Shown here piece by piece: positions 18,221-26,626 of a DNA stretch of 64,000 nt. Numbering within the stretch: position 1 is the stretch's first letter; the number at the start of each line of letters is the position of its first letter. Source of the DNA: Gammaproteobacteria bacterium (GTDB lineage Bacteria > Pseudomonadota > Gammaproteobacteria > Chromatiales > Chromatiaceae). Where the stretch lies: positions 111,074 through 175,073 of the forward strand of contig JAGRGY010000016.1 of NCBI GenBank assembly GCA_020445255.1, given 5' to 3'. The translations under genes were made by a program, and so were the position numbers. Under the pieces are notes generated by a model. That model made no database searches. It saw nothing but the letters and a program-made list of their open reading frames with translations, and had not been told where the DNA came from.

Positions 18221-18233
18221 GAGGTGCCGATAC
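18207..18233 (+). promoter_or_regulatory. FliA (sigma-28) promoter of the chemotaxis operon
   Basis: TACGGTTT-N11-GCCGATAC against the consensus TAAAGTTT-N11-GCCGATAA: six of eight bases in the -35 and seven of eight in the -10, with exact spacing. It lies about 60 bp before cheY, directly after fliA. Confidence 0.75.
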
Positions 18234-18294
18234 TCCCGTTGAATTGGGAACACGGGGCAGATTGGGCGCCCCAGTGCAGCGTTCGGAGGTTGCA

Positions 18295-18681
18295 TTGAAC
18301 AAAAACATGAAGATCCTGATCGTGGACGACTTTTCCACGATGCGCAGGATCATCAAGAACCTGCTTCGAGACCTGGGGTTCACCAACACCCAGGAGGCCG
18401 ACGACGGACTCACCGCGCTACCGATGCTGCAGAGCGGCAGTTTCGAATTCCTGATCACCGACTGGAACATGCCTGGCATGCAGGGAATCGACCTGCTCAA
18501 GGCCGTGCGCGCCGATGACAAGCTCAAGGGTTTGCCGGTACTGATGGTGACTGCCGAATCCAAACGCGACCAGATCGTCGAGGCGGCGCAGGCCGGGGTC
18601 AATGGTTACGTGGTCAAGCCATTCACGGCCGGTACGCTGGAAGAAAAGATCAACAAGATATTCGAACGCGTCGCCGCGTAG
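18295..18681 (+). CDS. cheY: Chemotaxis response regulator CheY
   Basis: About 128 residues. Single receiver domain: acidic pair DD at 11-12, phospho-acceptor Asp56 in [10 protein letters not shown], Thr in MVTAES, Lys in VVKPFT. The stretch [20 protein letters not shown] is nearly identical to known gammaproteobacterial CheY. Phosphorylated by CheA, it binds FliM to reverse the motor. The TTG at 18295 is preferred because GGAGG lies five bases before it, whereas the internal ATG at 18307 lies 17 bases from it; the two differ only by four residues. First gene of the FliA-type operon. Confidence 0.96.
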   Translation: MNKNMKILIVDDFSTMRRIIKNLLRDLGFTNTQEADDGLTALPMLQSGSFEFLITDWNMPGMQGIDLLKAVRADDKLKGLPVLMVTAESKRDQIVEAAQAGVNGYVVKPFTAGTLEEKINKIFERVAA

Positions 18682-18698
18682 TTCGCGTGGAGTCCCCG

Positions 18699-19445
18699 AT
18701 GGCAGAATCCGCCGTGCAGATCGACGACAAACTGCAACTCGCCAAGTCGCTGGTGAGTCATCTCGAATCCGGCGACGATGACGGGGCGGTGTCAGTAATT
18801 GCCGAACTCGCCGGATTCCGCGACAGTCTGCTGTTCCAGGAAGTCGGTCGCCTGACCCGCGAACTGCACGATGCGATCAATGGCTTCGTCACCGACGCGC
18901 GGATCGCGGACATCGCACAGAACGAGATGCCAAACGCAGCCGAACGGCTGCGTTACGTCATTGCGACTACCGAGCAGGCCGCAAACACCACACTCGGCGC
19001 GGTCGAGGACAGTCTCCCTCTGGCCGATTCGCTGCGCAGCGACGCGCGCCACCTCGGTGACCAGTGGGCCAGGTTCAAGTCGCGTCAACTTAATGTGGAA
19101 GACTTCCGTGAGCTCAGCAACGAGCTCTCGCATTTCCTCGACACGACGCAGGCCACGACCGAGGAATTGCACAACAAGCTTTCCGAGGTGTTGCTGGCGC
19201 AGGGCTATCAGGACATCACCGGCCAGATCATCCGCAAGGTCATCGACCTGGTCAACGATGTCGAAAGCAAGCTGGTCGAGCTGATCCGGCTTTCCGGGCA
19301 TCGCGCAAAACCCGCCGAAGGCACGGAAAGCGTTAGCGCGAAAGATATCGCGGCACACGGACCGGCAGTGCCTGGTGTCGACACCGGCGACATCGTGAAC
19401 GGGCAGGACGACGTCGATGACCTGCTTTCCAGTCTGGGGTTTTAA
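18699..19445 (+). CDS. cheZ: Protein phosphatase CheZ
   Basis: About 248 residues, largely helical. The catalytic segment LLAQGYQDITGQIIRKVIDL holds the conserved Asp and Gln that dephosphorylate CheY-P. The last residues, DDVDDLLSSLGF, match the CheY-binding tail of CheZ. ATG at 18699 has GGAG six bases upstream; a GTG at 18687 is also in frame. It shuts off the motor reversal signal. cheA follows after three bases. Confidence 0.96.
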   Translation: MAESAVQIDDKLQLAKSLVSHLESGDDDGAVSVIAELAGFRDSLLFQEVGRLTRELHDAINGFVTDARIADIAQNEMPNAAERLRYVIATTEQAANTTLGAVEDSLPLADSLRSDARHLGDQWARFKSRQLNVEDFRELSNELSHFLDTTQATTEELHNKLSEVLLAQGYQDITGQIIRKVIDLVNDVESKLVELIRLSGHRAKPAEGTESVSAKDIAAHGPAVPGVDTGDIVNGQDDVDDLLSSLGF

Positions 19446-19448
19446 GCG

Positions 19449-21653
19449 ATGAGTCTCGATGCAGATGATGAGATCCTCCAGGACTTCCTGGTAGAAGCCT
19501 CCGAGATCCTCGAGCAGCTGGGCGAACAGCTGGTCGATCTCGAGCAGCGACCGGACGACAGCGATCTGTTGAACGCGATATTCCGCGGCTTCCACACGGT
19601 CAAAGGCGGAGCGGGCTTCCTCGGTATCACCCCACTGGTCGAGACTTGCCATCGCTCCGAAGACGTCTTCAACGTGCTGCGACAGGGTCAGCGTTCGGTA
19701 ACACCCGGCCTGATGGACTCGATCCTGCAGGCACTGGATGTCGTCAACGACATGATGGATAGGGTGCGTGACGGCGAAATGCCCGAGCCCGCCGATGCCG
19801 ATCTTCTCGCCAGTCTGGAGGCGCTCGCGTCGCCGGACGACGGCACCGAGGACACCGGCACTGTGGTGGCCGAAGAGCCTGTGGCAGAAACGACTGATGC
19901 GCAGACCGAATCCGAGCCAGATGTCGAACAGCCGACACAGGCAACCGCGTCACCGCCGACCACTGCGCCGGGCGGCGACGATATCACGGAGGCGGAATTC
20001 GAAGCCCTGCTCGACGAGTTGCATGGCAAGGGTAAGTTCAACGCATCGCCACCCGGCGCAAAGGGATCGACCAACCAGCCGGCTGGCGACGAAATCAGCG
20101 ACGACGAGTTCGAGCAACTGCTCGACGAACTGCATGGCAAGGGCAAGCACGGCGGTGTGCCGAGCGGAGAATCCAAACCTTCCGCGGCGCCGACCTCTGA
20201 CGAGATCACCGACGATGAGTTCGAGTCGCTGCTCGACGATCTGCATGGCAAGGGCCGGTTCGGCGGCACACCCCGAGCGGCGGCCACGGGCGCGGCCAAG
20301 CCTGCCAAGCCCGCCAAATCGGCCAGGCCGGCAAAGGCCGCGAAGCCGGCGGCCAAGGACGCACCGAAGCCGGCCGCCGATGCCGCACCAAAACCGGCAT
20401 CGGCTGCCGATCCCGCGTCCACCGATTCGGCCAAGGCCGGTGCAGACGCGGCGCGTGGCGTGGCCAAGCCGGCGCAGGGCGAGACCACGGTGCGGGTCGA
20501 TACGCAGCGCCTCGACGACATCATGAACATGGTCGGGGAACTGGTCCTGGTCAGAAACCGCCTCGCGACGCTGAAGATGACCATGGCCGATGAAGAGCTG
20601 GCCAATGCGGTCGGCAATCTGGACGTCGTCACGGCCGACCTGCAGCTGTCGGTGATGAAGACGCGCATGCAGCCGGTCAAGAAGGTGTTCGGCCGATTCC
20701 CGCGCGTGGTGCGCGATCTCGCCCGCAACCTGAAGAAGGACGTGGACCTGGTCCTGAACGGCGAGGAAACCGACCTCGACAAGAACCTGGTCGAGGCGCT
20801 CGCCGATCCGCTGGTCCACCTGGTGCGCAACGCGGTCGACCACGGCATCGAATCGCCCGATGAGCGCGAGCACAACGGCAAGTCGCGGCGTGGAAAAGTG
20901 GTCTTGTCGGCGGCCCAGGAAGGCGACCACATCCTGTTGTCGATCGAGGACGACGGTAAGGGCATGGATGCGGACGTGCTGCGCCGCAAGGCGGTCGAGA
21001 AGGGCATGATGGACGAGGACGCCGCCGCGCGCCTCGAGGACAAGGAATGCTACAACCTTATTTTCGCACCCGGGTTCTCGACCAAGACCGAGATCTCGGA
21101 CGTCTCCGGACGTGGTGTCGGTATGGACGTCGTCAAGACGCGCATCGCGCAAATGAACGGCACAGTCGAGATCGACTCGTTCAAGGGCAAGGGAAGCAAG
21201 ATCACCATCAAGCTTCCACTCACGCTCGCGATCCTGCCGACACTGATGGTGATACTCGGCAACCAACCTTTCGCGCTGCCACTGGCCAGCGTGGTCGAGA
21301 TCTTCAATCTGGATCTGTCGCGGACCAACACCGTCGACGGCCAGCTGACGATCCGTGTGCGCGATCGCGCACTGCCTTTGTTCTACTTGCGCAACTGGCT
21401 GGTTACCGGAGGTGGTATGGCGGCGGTCGGCGGCGAACACAGCGGCCATGTCGTCGTGGTCAACGTCGGCGGGATCCAGGTGGGGTTGGTCGTGGATTTC
21501 CTGGTGGGGCAGGAGGAGGTCGTCATCAAGCCACTGGGCGCGCTTTTGCAGGGCCTCGACGGCATGGCCGGTGCGACGATCACCGGTGACGGCAAGATTG
21601 CACTGATCCTTGATGTTCCCGGACTGATGCGCAAATACGCGCGTCGTTACTGA
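19449..21653 (+). CDS. cheA: Chemotaxis histidine kinase CheA
   Basis: 734 residues. P1/Hpt domain with phospho-accepting His49 in FHTVKGGAGFLG. Residues about 110-345 replace a normal P2 domain: an acidic linker, three copies of a DEIxDDEFExLLDxLHGKG motif spaced exactly 37 residues apart (Ile179, 216, 253), and an Ala/Lys/Pro-rich low-complexity linker (about 280-342). P3 dimerisation begins VDTQRLDDIMNMVGELV; P4 ATPase has HLVRNAVDHGIE, DDGKGMD and GRGVGMDVV; P5 is the CheW-like domain from about 610. It couples receptors and CheW to CheY and CheB. The repeats recall the CheY-binding peptides of FliM and CheZ (see findings). Confidence 0.96.
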   Translation: MSLDADDEILQDFLVEASEILEQLGEQLVDLEQRPDDSDLLNAIFRGFHTVKGGAGFLGITPLVETCHRSEDVFNVLRQGQRSVTPGLMDSILQALDVVNDMMDRVRDGEMPEPADADLLASLEALASPDDGTEDTGTVVAEEPVAETTDAQTESEPDVEQPTQATASPPTTAPGGDDITEAEFEALLDELHGKGKFNASPPGAKGSTNQPAGDEISDDEFEQLLDELHGKGKHGGVPSGESKPSAAPTSDEITDDEFESLLDDLHGKGRFGGTPRAAATGAAKPAKPAKSARPAKAAKPAAKDAPKPAADAAPKPASAADPASTDSAKAGADAARGVAKPAQGETTVRVDTQRLDDIMNMVGELVLVRNRLATLKMTMADEELANAVGNLDVVTADLQLSVMKTRMQPVKKVFGRFPRVVRDLARNLKKDVDLVLNGEETDLDKNLVEALADPLVHLVRNAVDHGIESPDEREHNGKSRRGKVVLSAAQEGDHILLSIEDDGKGMDADVLRRKAVEKGMMDEDAAARLEDKECYNLIFAPGFSTKTEISDVSGRGVGMDVVKTRIAQMNGTVEIDSFKGKGSKITIKLPLTLAILPTLMVILGNQPFALPLASVVEIFNLDLSRTNTVDGQLTIRVRDRALPLFYLRNWLVTGGGMAAVGGEHSGHVVVVNVGGIQVGLVVDFLVGQEEVVIKPLGALLQGLDGMAGATITGDGKIALILDVPGLMRKYARRY
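19971..20255 (+). repeat. Three tandem-spaced CheY-binding-like motifs within cheA
   Basis: Three coding repeats with 111-bp period encode G-D-[DE]-[I]-[TS]-x-x-E-F-E-x-L-L-D-[ED]-L-H-G-K-G. They lie between the Hpt domain and the Ala/Pro linker. The linkers between them diverge, while the motif is retained, which suggests selection on the motif. Confidence 0.8.
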
Positions 21654-21702
21654 CCCGACCAAGAAGGAGGCGGGACCACCTCGGCGCAGTCCCAGACGAC
21701 AA

Positions 21703-22764
21703 ATGGAGGAAACCGTTCGGGTACTGATCGTCGACGATTCGTCATTCTTCAGAAAGCGGATTCGCGAGCAGCTTGAACGACATCCGGGAATTGTCGTCGC
21801 TGGCGAGGCGCGCAACGGCCGCGAAGCAGTCGAGATGAATGCTCGCCTCACGCCCGATGTCGTGACCATGGACGTCGCGATGCCTGAAATGGACGGCATC
21901 ACCGCAGTGCGCGAAATCATGCGCTCGCGTCCGACCGACATCATGATGATCTCCGCGCTGACCCGCGAAGGCGCGCGTTCCACGCTCGACGCGCTCGATG
22001 CGGGGGCGGTCGACTTTCTGCCCAAGCACGGCGGCACGCCCGGTGACACCGACTCCGTCTACCGGCATCTCGCCGAACGTGTGATCGGCATCGCGCACCG
22101 CCTCCGTGGCGTGCGGGCACCGATGCCGCAGCCGCAGCCGGTGCGCCCACCGTCCCCGAAGTTCACAGCGCCGAATGCGGCGGTGAGGCGGCGTTCCACA
22201 GATCTGAAGCTGGTCGTGATAGGTGCGTCGACCGGAGGACCGGTCGCGATTCAACGCGTGCTGGGGGCATTGCCTGCGGGCTACCCGTATCCCGTTCTCG
22301 TGATCGTGCATATGCCGGTTGAGTTTACGTCCACGTTCGCGGATCGGCTCGACAACCTGTGCGCGGTACACGTGGCGCTGGCCAGCGACGGCAGTGCGCT
22401 GCGTTCTGGCGAGGTGCTGGTGGCGCCAGGCGGGAGCCAGGCGCTGGTCGAGCGCCACGGGTCGCGCCTGCAGGTCGCCATTCGCCCCGGCGGCGAGCAC
22501 CTCTACAAGCCAAGCGTCGATATCACGTTCGAATCCGCCGCACGGGCCGTTGCCGAAGGCGTTCAGGCAGTCGTACTGACCGGAATGGGATCGGATGGTA
22601 CCGAAGGCGCGAGGATGCTGAAGCAGATGGGCGCCAGCGTTTGGACACAGGACCAGGCGAGTTCGGTGGTATTCGGTATGCCGTACTCGGTTGCCAAGGC
22701 CGGCCTGACCGACCGCGTTCTCGCACTCGACGAGATCGGTCCCGCGCTCGCCGGGCTGGGGTGA
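21703..22764 (+). CDS. cheB: Chemotaxis methylesterase CheB
   Basis: 353 residues. N-terminal receiver with DD at 11-12, phospho-acceptor Asp57 (VTMDVAMPEMDG) and Lys in LPKHG. The linker is Pro-rich (about 138-155). The C-terminal esterase has the catalytic Ser176 in GASTGGP, His203 in IVHMP and the Asp in TGMGSDG. It demethylates or deamidates receptors for adaptation. An AAGGAGG lies 34 bases upstream of ATG, too far to serve it, and no closer site is seen. CheR is not in this window. Confidence 0.96.
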   Translation: MEETVRVLIVDDSSFFRKRIREQLERHPGIVVAGEARNGREAVEMNARLTPDVVTMDVAMPEMDGITAVREIMRSRPTDIMMISALTREGARSTLDALDAGAVDFLPKHGGTPGDTDSVYRHLAERVIGIAHRLRGVRAPMPQPQPVRPPSPKFTAPNAAVRRRSTDLKLVVIGASTGGPVAIQRVLGALPAGYPYPVLVIVHMPVEFTSTFADRLDNLCAVHVALASDGSALRSGEVLVAPGGSQALVERHGSRLQVAIRPGGEHLYKPSVDITFESAARAVAEGVQAVVLTGMGSDGTEGARMLKQMGASVWTQDQASSVVFGMPYSVAKAGLTDRVLALDEIGPALAGLG

Positions 22765-22768
22765 TCCG

Positions 22769-23509
22769 ATGGATATCCTGAGTTTCGTCGGTGTCGCCAT
22801 AGCGTTTGCCGCCATCCTCGGCGGCAACTGGCTCGAGGGCGGTCATCTCGACACCCTGGCGAACGGCCCGGCGATGTTGATCGTGGTTGGCGGCAGCATC
22901 GGTGCGGTGCTGCTGCAGACTCCGCTGCAGGTGTTCCTGCGCAGCATGCGCATGCTCGGCATGGTGTTTCTGCCGCCGCGCCGGGCACTCGAGGAAACGA
23001 TCGTCAGGATCGTCGAGTGGAGTCGTGTTGCGCGCAAGGACGGTCTGCTCGGGCTCGAACGTGCGGCCATGGAGGAGGGCGACCTGTTCGTGCGCAAGGG
23101 CATGCAACTGTTGGTCGATGGCAACGAGCCAGACGATATCCGGCACGCCCTCGAGGTGGAACTCGACAGCCGGGAGCGTTTCGACTTGCAGGCGAGCAAG
23201 GTGCTCGAGGCGATGGGCGGCTATTCGCCCACCATCGGCATCATCGGTGCCGTGATGGGCCTGATCCACGTCATGCAGAACCTGTCGGATCCGTCCAGGC
23301 TGGGCAGCGGCATCGCGACCGCGTTCGTCGCGACGATTTACGGCGTTGGTCTGGCCAACCTGTTCCTGCTGCCGATGGCCAACAAGCTCAAGGCGTACGT
23401 GATGCAGGAAAGCCACTTCCGAGAGCTGGTGATCGAGGGCCTGGTCGCGATCTCGGAAGGTGAAAATCCGCGCCAGATCGAAGTGCGGCTGCTGGGCTTC
23501 CTGCGCTGA
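22769..23509 (+). CDS. motC: Flagellar motor stator protein MotC (MotA/PomA family)
   Basis: 246 residues with four membrane helices: a short N-terminal hairpin (LSFVGVAIAFAAILGG, LIVVGGSIGAVLLQTP), a large cytoplasmic loop with the conserved RKGMQLLVDG, and the C-terminal helices containing YSPTIGIIGAVMGLIHVMQ and ATIYGVGLANLFLLPMANKLK. It conducts ions together with MotD. The sequence resembles the second stator set (MotCD) of Pseudomonas, which likewise sits in the chemotaxis operon after cheB. Confidence 0.93.
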   Translation: MDILSFVGVAIAFAAILGGNWLEGGHLDTLANGPAMLIVVGGSIGAVLLQTPLQVFLRSMRMLGMVFLPPRRALEETIVRIVEWSRVARKDGLLGLERAAMEEGDLFVRKGMQLLVDGNEPDDIRHALEVELDSRERFDLQASKVLEAMGGYSPTIGIIGAVMGLIHVMQNLSDPSRLGSGIATAFVATIYGVGLANLFLLPMANKLKAYVMQESHFRELVIEGLVAISEGENPRQIEVRLLGFLR

Positions 23510-23516
23510 GGTTGGT

Positions 23517-24446
23517 ATGGCCAGACGTCGGCGACAGCACGAAGAACACGAGAACCTGGAACGCTGGCTGGTTTCGTATGCCGATTTCATAACGCTGCTG
23601 TTCGCATTTTTTGTCGTCATGTACGCGGTGTCCTCGATCAACGAAGGCAAGTACCGCGTGCTGTCGCAGACGCTGAATGCCGTGTTCGCGGAGACGCCGC
23701 GCAGCGAGGACCCGATCCAGATCGGCGAGGCCCCGCGCGACATGCTGGCACTGCCCGACGGGCCATTGGCCGAGCGGCAGTCCACTGCCGACACCGCAGA
23801 TCAGCAGACGCCGCCGGGGGAAAACGTGCCGGCGGCCGAGGGTGATGCGGCGGCACATTCCGGGGCGTCCGCGCAGACGCCTGCCGCACAGGATGTGGCG
23901 GAACAGGCCGCGTCCGGCAGCACGGGCGACGGGTCGACCCAGCGCGCGGCCGACGAGATAACCATCTCGATGCAGGAATACATCGACCAGGGCCTGGTGC
24001 AGGTCAATCAGCGCAAGGGGCGGGTCGAGATCGAGATGCAGGATCGCATGTTGTTCGGCTCGGGTGATGCGCGCCTGTCGCCGGACGCGCTGCGCGCGCT
24101 GCGCGAAATCGCACAGACGCTGAAACGTCTGCCGAGCCATGTCCAGGTCGAAGGACACACAGACAACGTGCCGATCGCCACCGCAGCCTTTCCGTCGAAC
24201 TGGGAGCTGTCGGCAGCGCGAGCCGCCAGCGTGGTCCACTTCCTGGCGCGCAGCGGCATCGAGCCCTGGCGCATGGCCGCCGTCGGACTCGGCGAGCACC
24301 GGCCGATCGCGGAAAACACGGACGAGCAGGGGCGTGCCGCGAACCGGCGCGTGACGATCGTGCTGCTGACCGGCGCGCGCGCCAACGCATCGGCGGTCGA
24401 CGAAGAGGTGCCGTGGGCCGAGGGGCCTGCGCTGGAGGCGCGGTGA
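23517..24446 (+). CDS. motD: Flagellar motor stator protein MotD (MotB/OmpA family)
   Basis: About 309 residues. A basic N-terminus (MARRRRQHEEHE) precedes one helix with the ion-binding Asp in VSYADFITLLFAFFVVMYA. A long Gln/Ala/Pro-rich periplasmic linker (about 75-145) leads to an OmpA-like peptidoglycan-binding domain with VEGHTDNVPI, NWELSAARAASVVHFL and NRRVTIVL. It anchors the stator to the wall. The start at 23517 fits the family; the longer frame reads into motC. Its stop overlaps parC. Confidence 0.94.
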   Translation: MARRRRQHEEHENLERWLVSYADFITLLFAFFVVMYAVSSINEGKYRVLSQTLNAVFAETPRSEDPIQIGEAPRDMLALPDGPLAERQSTADTADQQTPPGENVPAAEGDAAAHSGASAQTPAAQDVAEQAASGSTGDGSTQRAADEITISMQEYIDQGLVQVNQRKGRVEIEMQDRMLFGSGDARLSPDALRALREIAQTLKRLPSHVQVEGHTDNVPIATAAFPSNWELSAARAASVVHFLARSGIEPWRMAAVGLGEHRPIAENTDEQGRAANRRVTIVLLTGARANASAVDEEVPWAEGPALEAR

Positions 24447-25237
24447 AGGTCTGGTCGATCGCCAATCAGAAAGGCGGTGTCGGCAAGACCACGACCACCG
24501 TGGCGCTCGGCGGCCTGCTGGCAGCGTGGGGGTTCCGCACGCTGATGGTCGACATCGATCCGCACGGTTCGCTGACCAGCTATTTCGGCCACGATCCCGA
24601 TTCCATCGACCGCAGCAGCTACAGCCTGTTCGAGGCCGTCGCCGAGCGCCGCGACACGGACCCGGCGTCGTTGGTGGTGCCGACCGTGACCGAGGGCTTG
24701 TCGCTGATTCCGGCTGCGATCGCGCTGGCCACGCTCGACCGTCAGTCCGGCAGGCTCGACGGCCTCGGCCTGGTGCTGAAACAGGCGGTCGATCGGTTGC
24801 GCCCGCACTACGATTACATCCTGATCGACTGCCCACCGGTGCTCGGCGTGCTGCTGATCAATGCGCTGGCCGCGGCGGAACGGTTGATCGTGCCGGTGCA
24901 GACGGAGTTCCTGGCGATCAAGGGACTGGAACGCCTCCAACACACTCTGCAGATGGTGACCAGGGCCCGGCCGGTACCGCTCGATGTCGTCATCGTGCCG
25001 ACCTTTTACGATCAGCGCACGCGCGCGTCGCGCGACAGCCTGGTGGCCTTGCGGCGCGATTTCGCCGGGCAACTCTGGTCGGGCGTCGTGCCGATCGATA
25101 CGCGTTTTCGCGACGCCAGCGGTGCGGGTATCCCGCCTGCGCTCTACGATCCCCGCGCACGCGGCGTCGAGGCGTATGCCGCACTGCTCGAGGAGCTGGT
25201 GCAGCGTGGACCTGACGACGTGCGTGCGGCCGGTTGA
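24443..25237 (+). CDS. parC: ParA-family ATPase ParC, chemotaxis array positioning
   Basis: About 264 residues. Deviant Walker A KGGVGKTTTT near residue 10, DIDPHGSLTSYFG, and the Walker B region YILIDCPPVLGVLLINAL are those of ParA/Soj proteins. Position in the operon, immediately before a CheW-like parP and cheW, is that of Vibrio ParC, which forms polar foci that recruit chemotaxis arrays; assignment to ParC rather than a chromosome-segregation ParA is by context. GTG start in a GTGA overlap with motD; the longer frame is rejected. Confidence 0.85.
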   Translation: MKVWSIANQKGGVGKTTTTVALGGLLAAWGFRTLMVDIDPHGSLTSYFGHDPDSIDRSSYSLFEAVAERRDTDPASLVVPTVTEGLSLIPAAIALATLDRQSGRLDGLGLVLKQAVDRLRPHYDYILIDCPPVLGVLLINALAAAERLIVPVQTEFLAIKGLERLQHTLQMVTRARPVPLDVVIVPTFYDQRTRASRDSLVALRRDFAGQLWSGVVPIDTRFRDASGAGIPPALYDPRARGVEAYAALLEELVQRGPDDVRAAG

Positions 25238-25239
25238 CG

Positions 25240-25887
25240 ATGCGCACCGAACTCAGCGCTCGTCTGGCCCAACCCGACGCGGCGTTGCAGAACCTGCTCG
25301 ATGCCCTGTTGGTCGACGTTGCGACGGATGCGCCCGCGGGCGGTGCAAGAGCACCGGCCGCTGCGGCGGCGCCGACCCGGCCGACGGCGCAGGACCCCGT
25401 ACTAAACACCGAGCCCGCGCCGCCGCTAACCGAACCGGGGGTCGCGCAGGCGCCTTTGCCAGCGTGGGCTGTCAACGGATTCCGCGCGCTGCTGTTCCGC
25501 ATCGGCGAGTTTCGTTTTGCATTGCCGTTGGTGCTGATGCGTGGTGTCGCGCCGGGTGAAGAACGGCTGGGGAAGATTCCCGGACTGCCGGCCTGGCACC
25601 TGGGCGCCATGCACAGCCGCGGGGCGCTGGTCAACGTGGCCGATCTCGGCCAGCTGGTCGGCATCGATGCACACTGCACCGCGCTGCGCTACCTGCTGCT
25701 GATTGGCGACGGACGGGTGGCGCTCGGCTGTGATGCCCTGGAGGATGCTGTCGTCGTCGACAGCGCGCAGGTCCGCTGGCAGCGCCATCAGAGGGCCGGG
25801 CGGGCGTGGCTGGCCGGCCTGCTGGTGCAGCAGATGTGTCTGCTGCTCGACGCCGATGCCCTGGCGCAGGCAATGCGGCACGATTAG
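25240..25887 (+). CDS. parP: ParP, CheW-like array-integrating protein
   Basis: About 215 residues. N-terminal 75 residues are Ala/Pro-rich and disordered, while the C-terminal part (FRALLFRIGEFRFALPLVL onward) is a CheW-like domain with LGKIPGLPAWHLGAMHSRGALVNVADLG. That architecture matches ParP of Vibrio and Pseudomonas, whose AIF domain joins CheA arrays and whose N-terminus contacts ParC. Start at ATG 25240, two bases after the parC stop; a TTG at 25234 is an alternative. A generic CheW paralogue would be the alternative name. Confidence 0.78.
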   Translation: MRTELSARLAQPDAALQNLLDALLVDVATDAPAGGARAPAAAAAPTRPTAQDPVLNTEPAPPLTEPGVAQAPLPAWAVNGFRALLFRIGEFRFALPLVLMRGVAPGEERLGKIPGLPAWHLGAMHSRGALVNVADLGQLVGIDAHCTALRYLLLIGDGRVALGCDALEDAVVVDSAQVRWQRHQRAGRAWLAGLLVQQMCLLLDADALAQAMRHD

Positions 25888-25961
25888 TGCAAAAGTCCGT
25901 TCAACCGGTGGCCGGTGTCGATGTTTTGACTCGTGCCGGACACATCGAAGGAGAGTGAACC

Positions 25962-26444
25962 ATGAGCAATTCGGCGGCAGAGAGCGCAACCGGCGATCAG
26001 GTCATCCAGCTGGTGACATTTCGCCTGCAGGATGAGACCTACGGCATCAACGTGATGCAGGTGCAGGAGGTGCTGCGGGTCACCGAGATCGCGCCGGTAC
26101 CCGGGGCGCCGCCCTACGTGCTCGGCATCATCAACCTGCGCGGCAACGTGGTCACCGTGATCGACACGCGCTCGCGCTTCGGCCTGCCGGGCACGGAACG
26201 CGACGATTCGAGCCGCATCGTCATCATCGAATCGGATCACCAGGTGGTCGGAATCCTCGTCGACAGTGTCGCCGAGGTCGTGGAGCTGCGCCAATCGGAG
26301 ATCGACCAGGCACCCAGCGTGGGCAACGATGAGAGCTCGCGGTACATCCAGGGTGTCGCCAGCCGCGACAAGGACCTGTTGATCGTCGTCGATCTCAACA
26401 AACTCCTCACCGATGAGGAGTGGTCGGAGATGGCTACGTTCTGA
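25962..26444 (+). CDS. cheW: Chemotaxis coupling protein CheW
   Basis: 160 residues, the normal length. CheW beta-barrel with LVTFRLQDETYGINVMQVQEVLR, VPGAPPYVLGIINLRGNVVTVIDTRSRFG and VGILVDSVAEVVEL. It links chemoreceptors to CheA. A good AAGGAG lies eight bases before ATG. There is a 74-bp gap after parP, the longest in this operon, but no separate promoter is evident. Confidence 0.96.
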   Translation: MSNSAAESATGDQVIQLVTFRLQDETYGINVMQVQEVLRVTEIAPVPGAPPYVLGIINLRGNVVTVIDTRSRFGLPGTERDDSSRIVIIESDHQVVGILVDSVAEVVELRQSEIDQAPSVGNDESSRYIQGVASRDKDLLIVVDLNKLLTDEEWSEMATF

Positions 26445-26449
26445 GCGTG

Positions 26450-26626
26450 ATGGGTACCGACCGCATCAAGCAGACCGACAATATTGCACGCGTGCAGCCG
26501 CAGAATCCCGCGCGCGGTACCGGGCAGCGTCAGCGCCCGCAACAGAAAAACGAACGCGTGGAAGAGGAAGACAATCGTCAGCCGCGCGATGATGGTCACC
26601 CACACAAGGTGGACGAGTATGTCTGA
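26450..26626 (+). CDS. Small charged hypothetical protein between cheW and DUF2802 gene
   Basis: 58 residues (ATG 26450; GTG 26447 also in frame). Very polar and probably disordered: rich in Arg, Gln, Asn, Asp, Pro, with MGTDRIKQTDNIARVQPQNP at the start and DEYV at the end; no membrane segment. I do not recognise a family. Its reality is suggested by position: it begins five bases after cheW and its stop overlaps the start of the DUF2802 gene by eight bases, a coupling that chance frames rarely give. Low codon-level evidence otherwise. Confidence 0.55.
   Translation: MGTDRIKQTDNIARVQPQNPARGTGQRQRPQQKNERVEEEDNRQPRDDGHPHKVDEYV

Noticed and set aside
19950..22049. Long minus-strand frame (699 residues) opposite cheA and cheB
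   Set aside because: Shadow of two certain genes.
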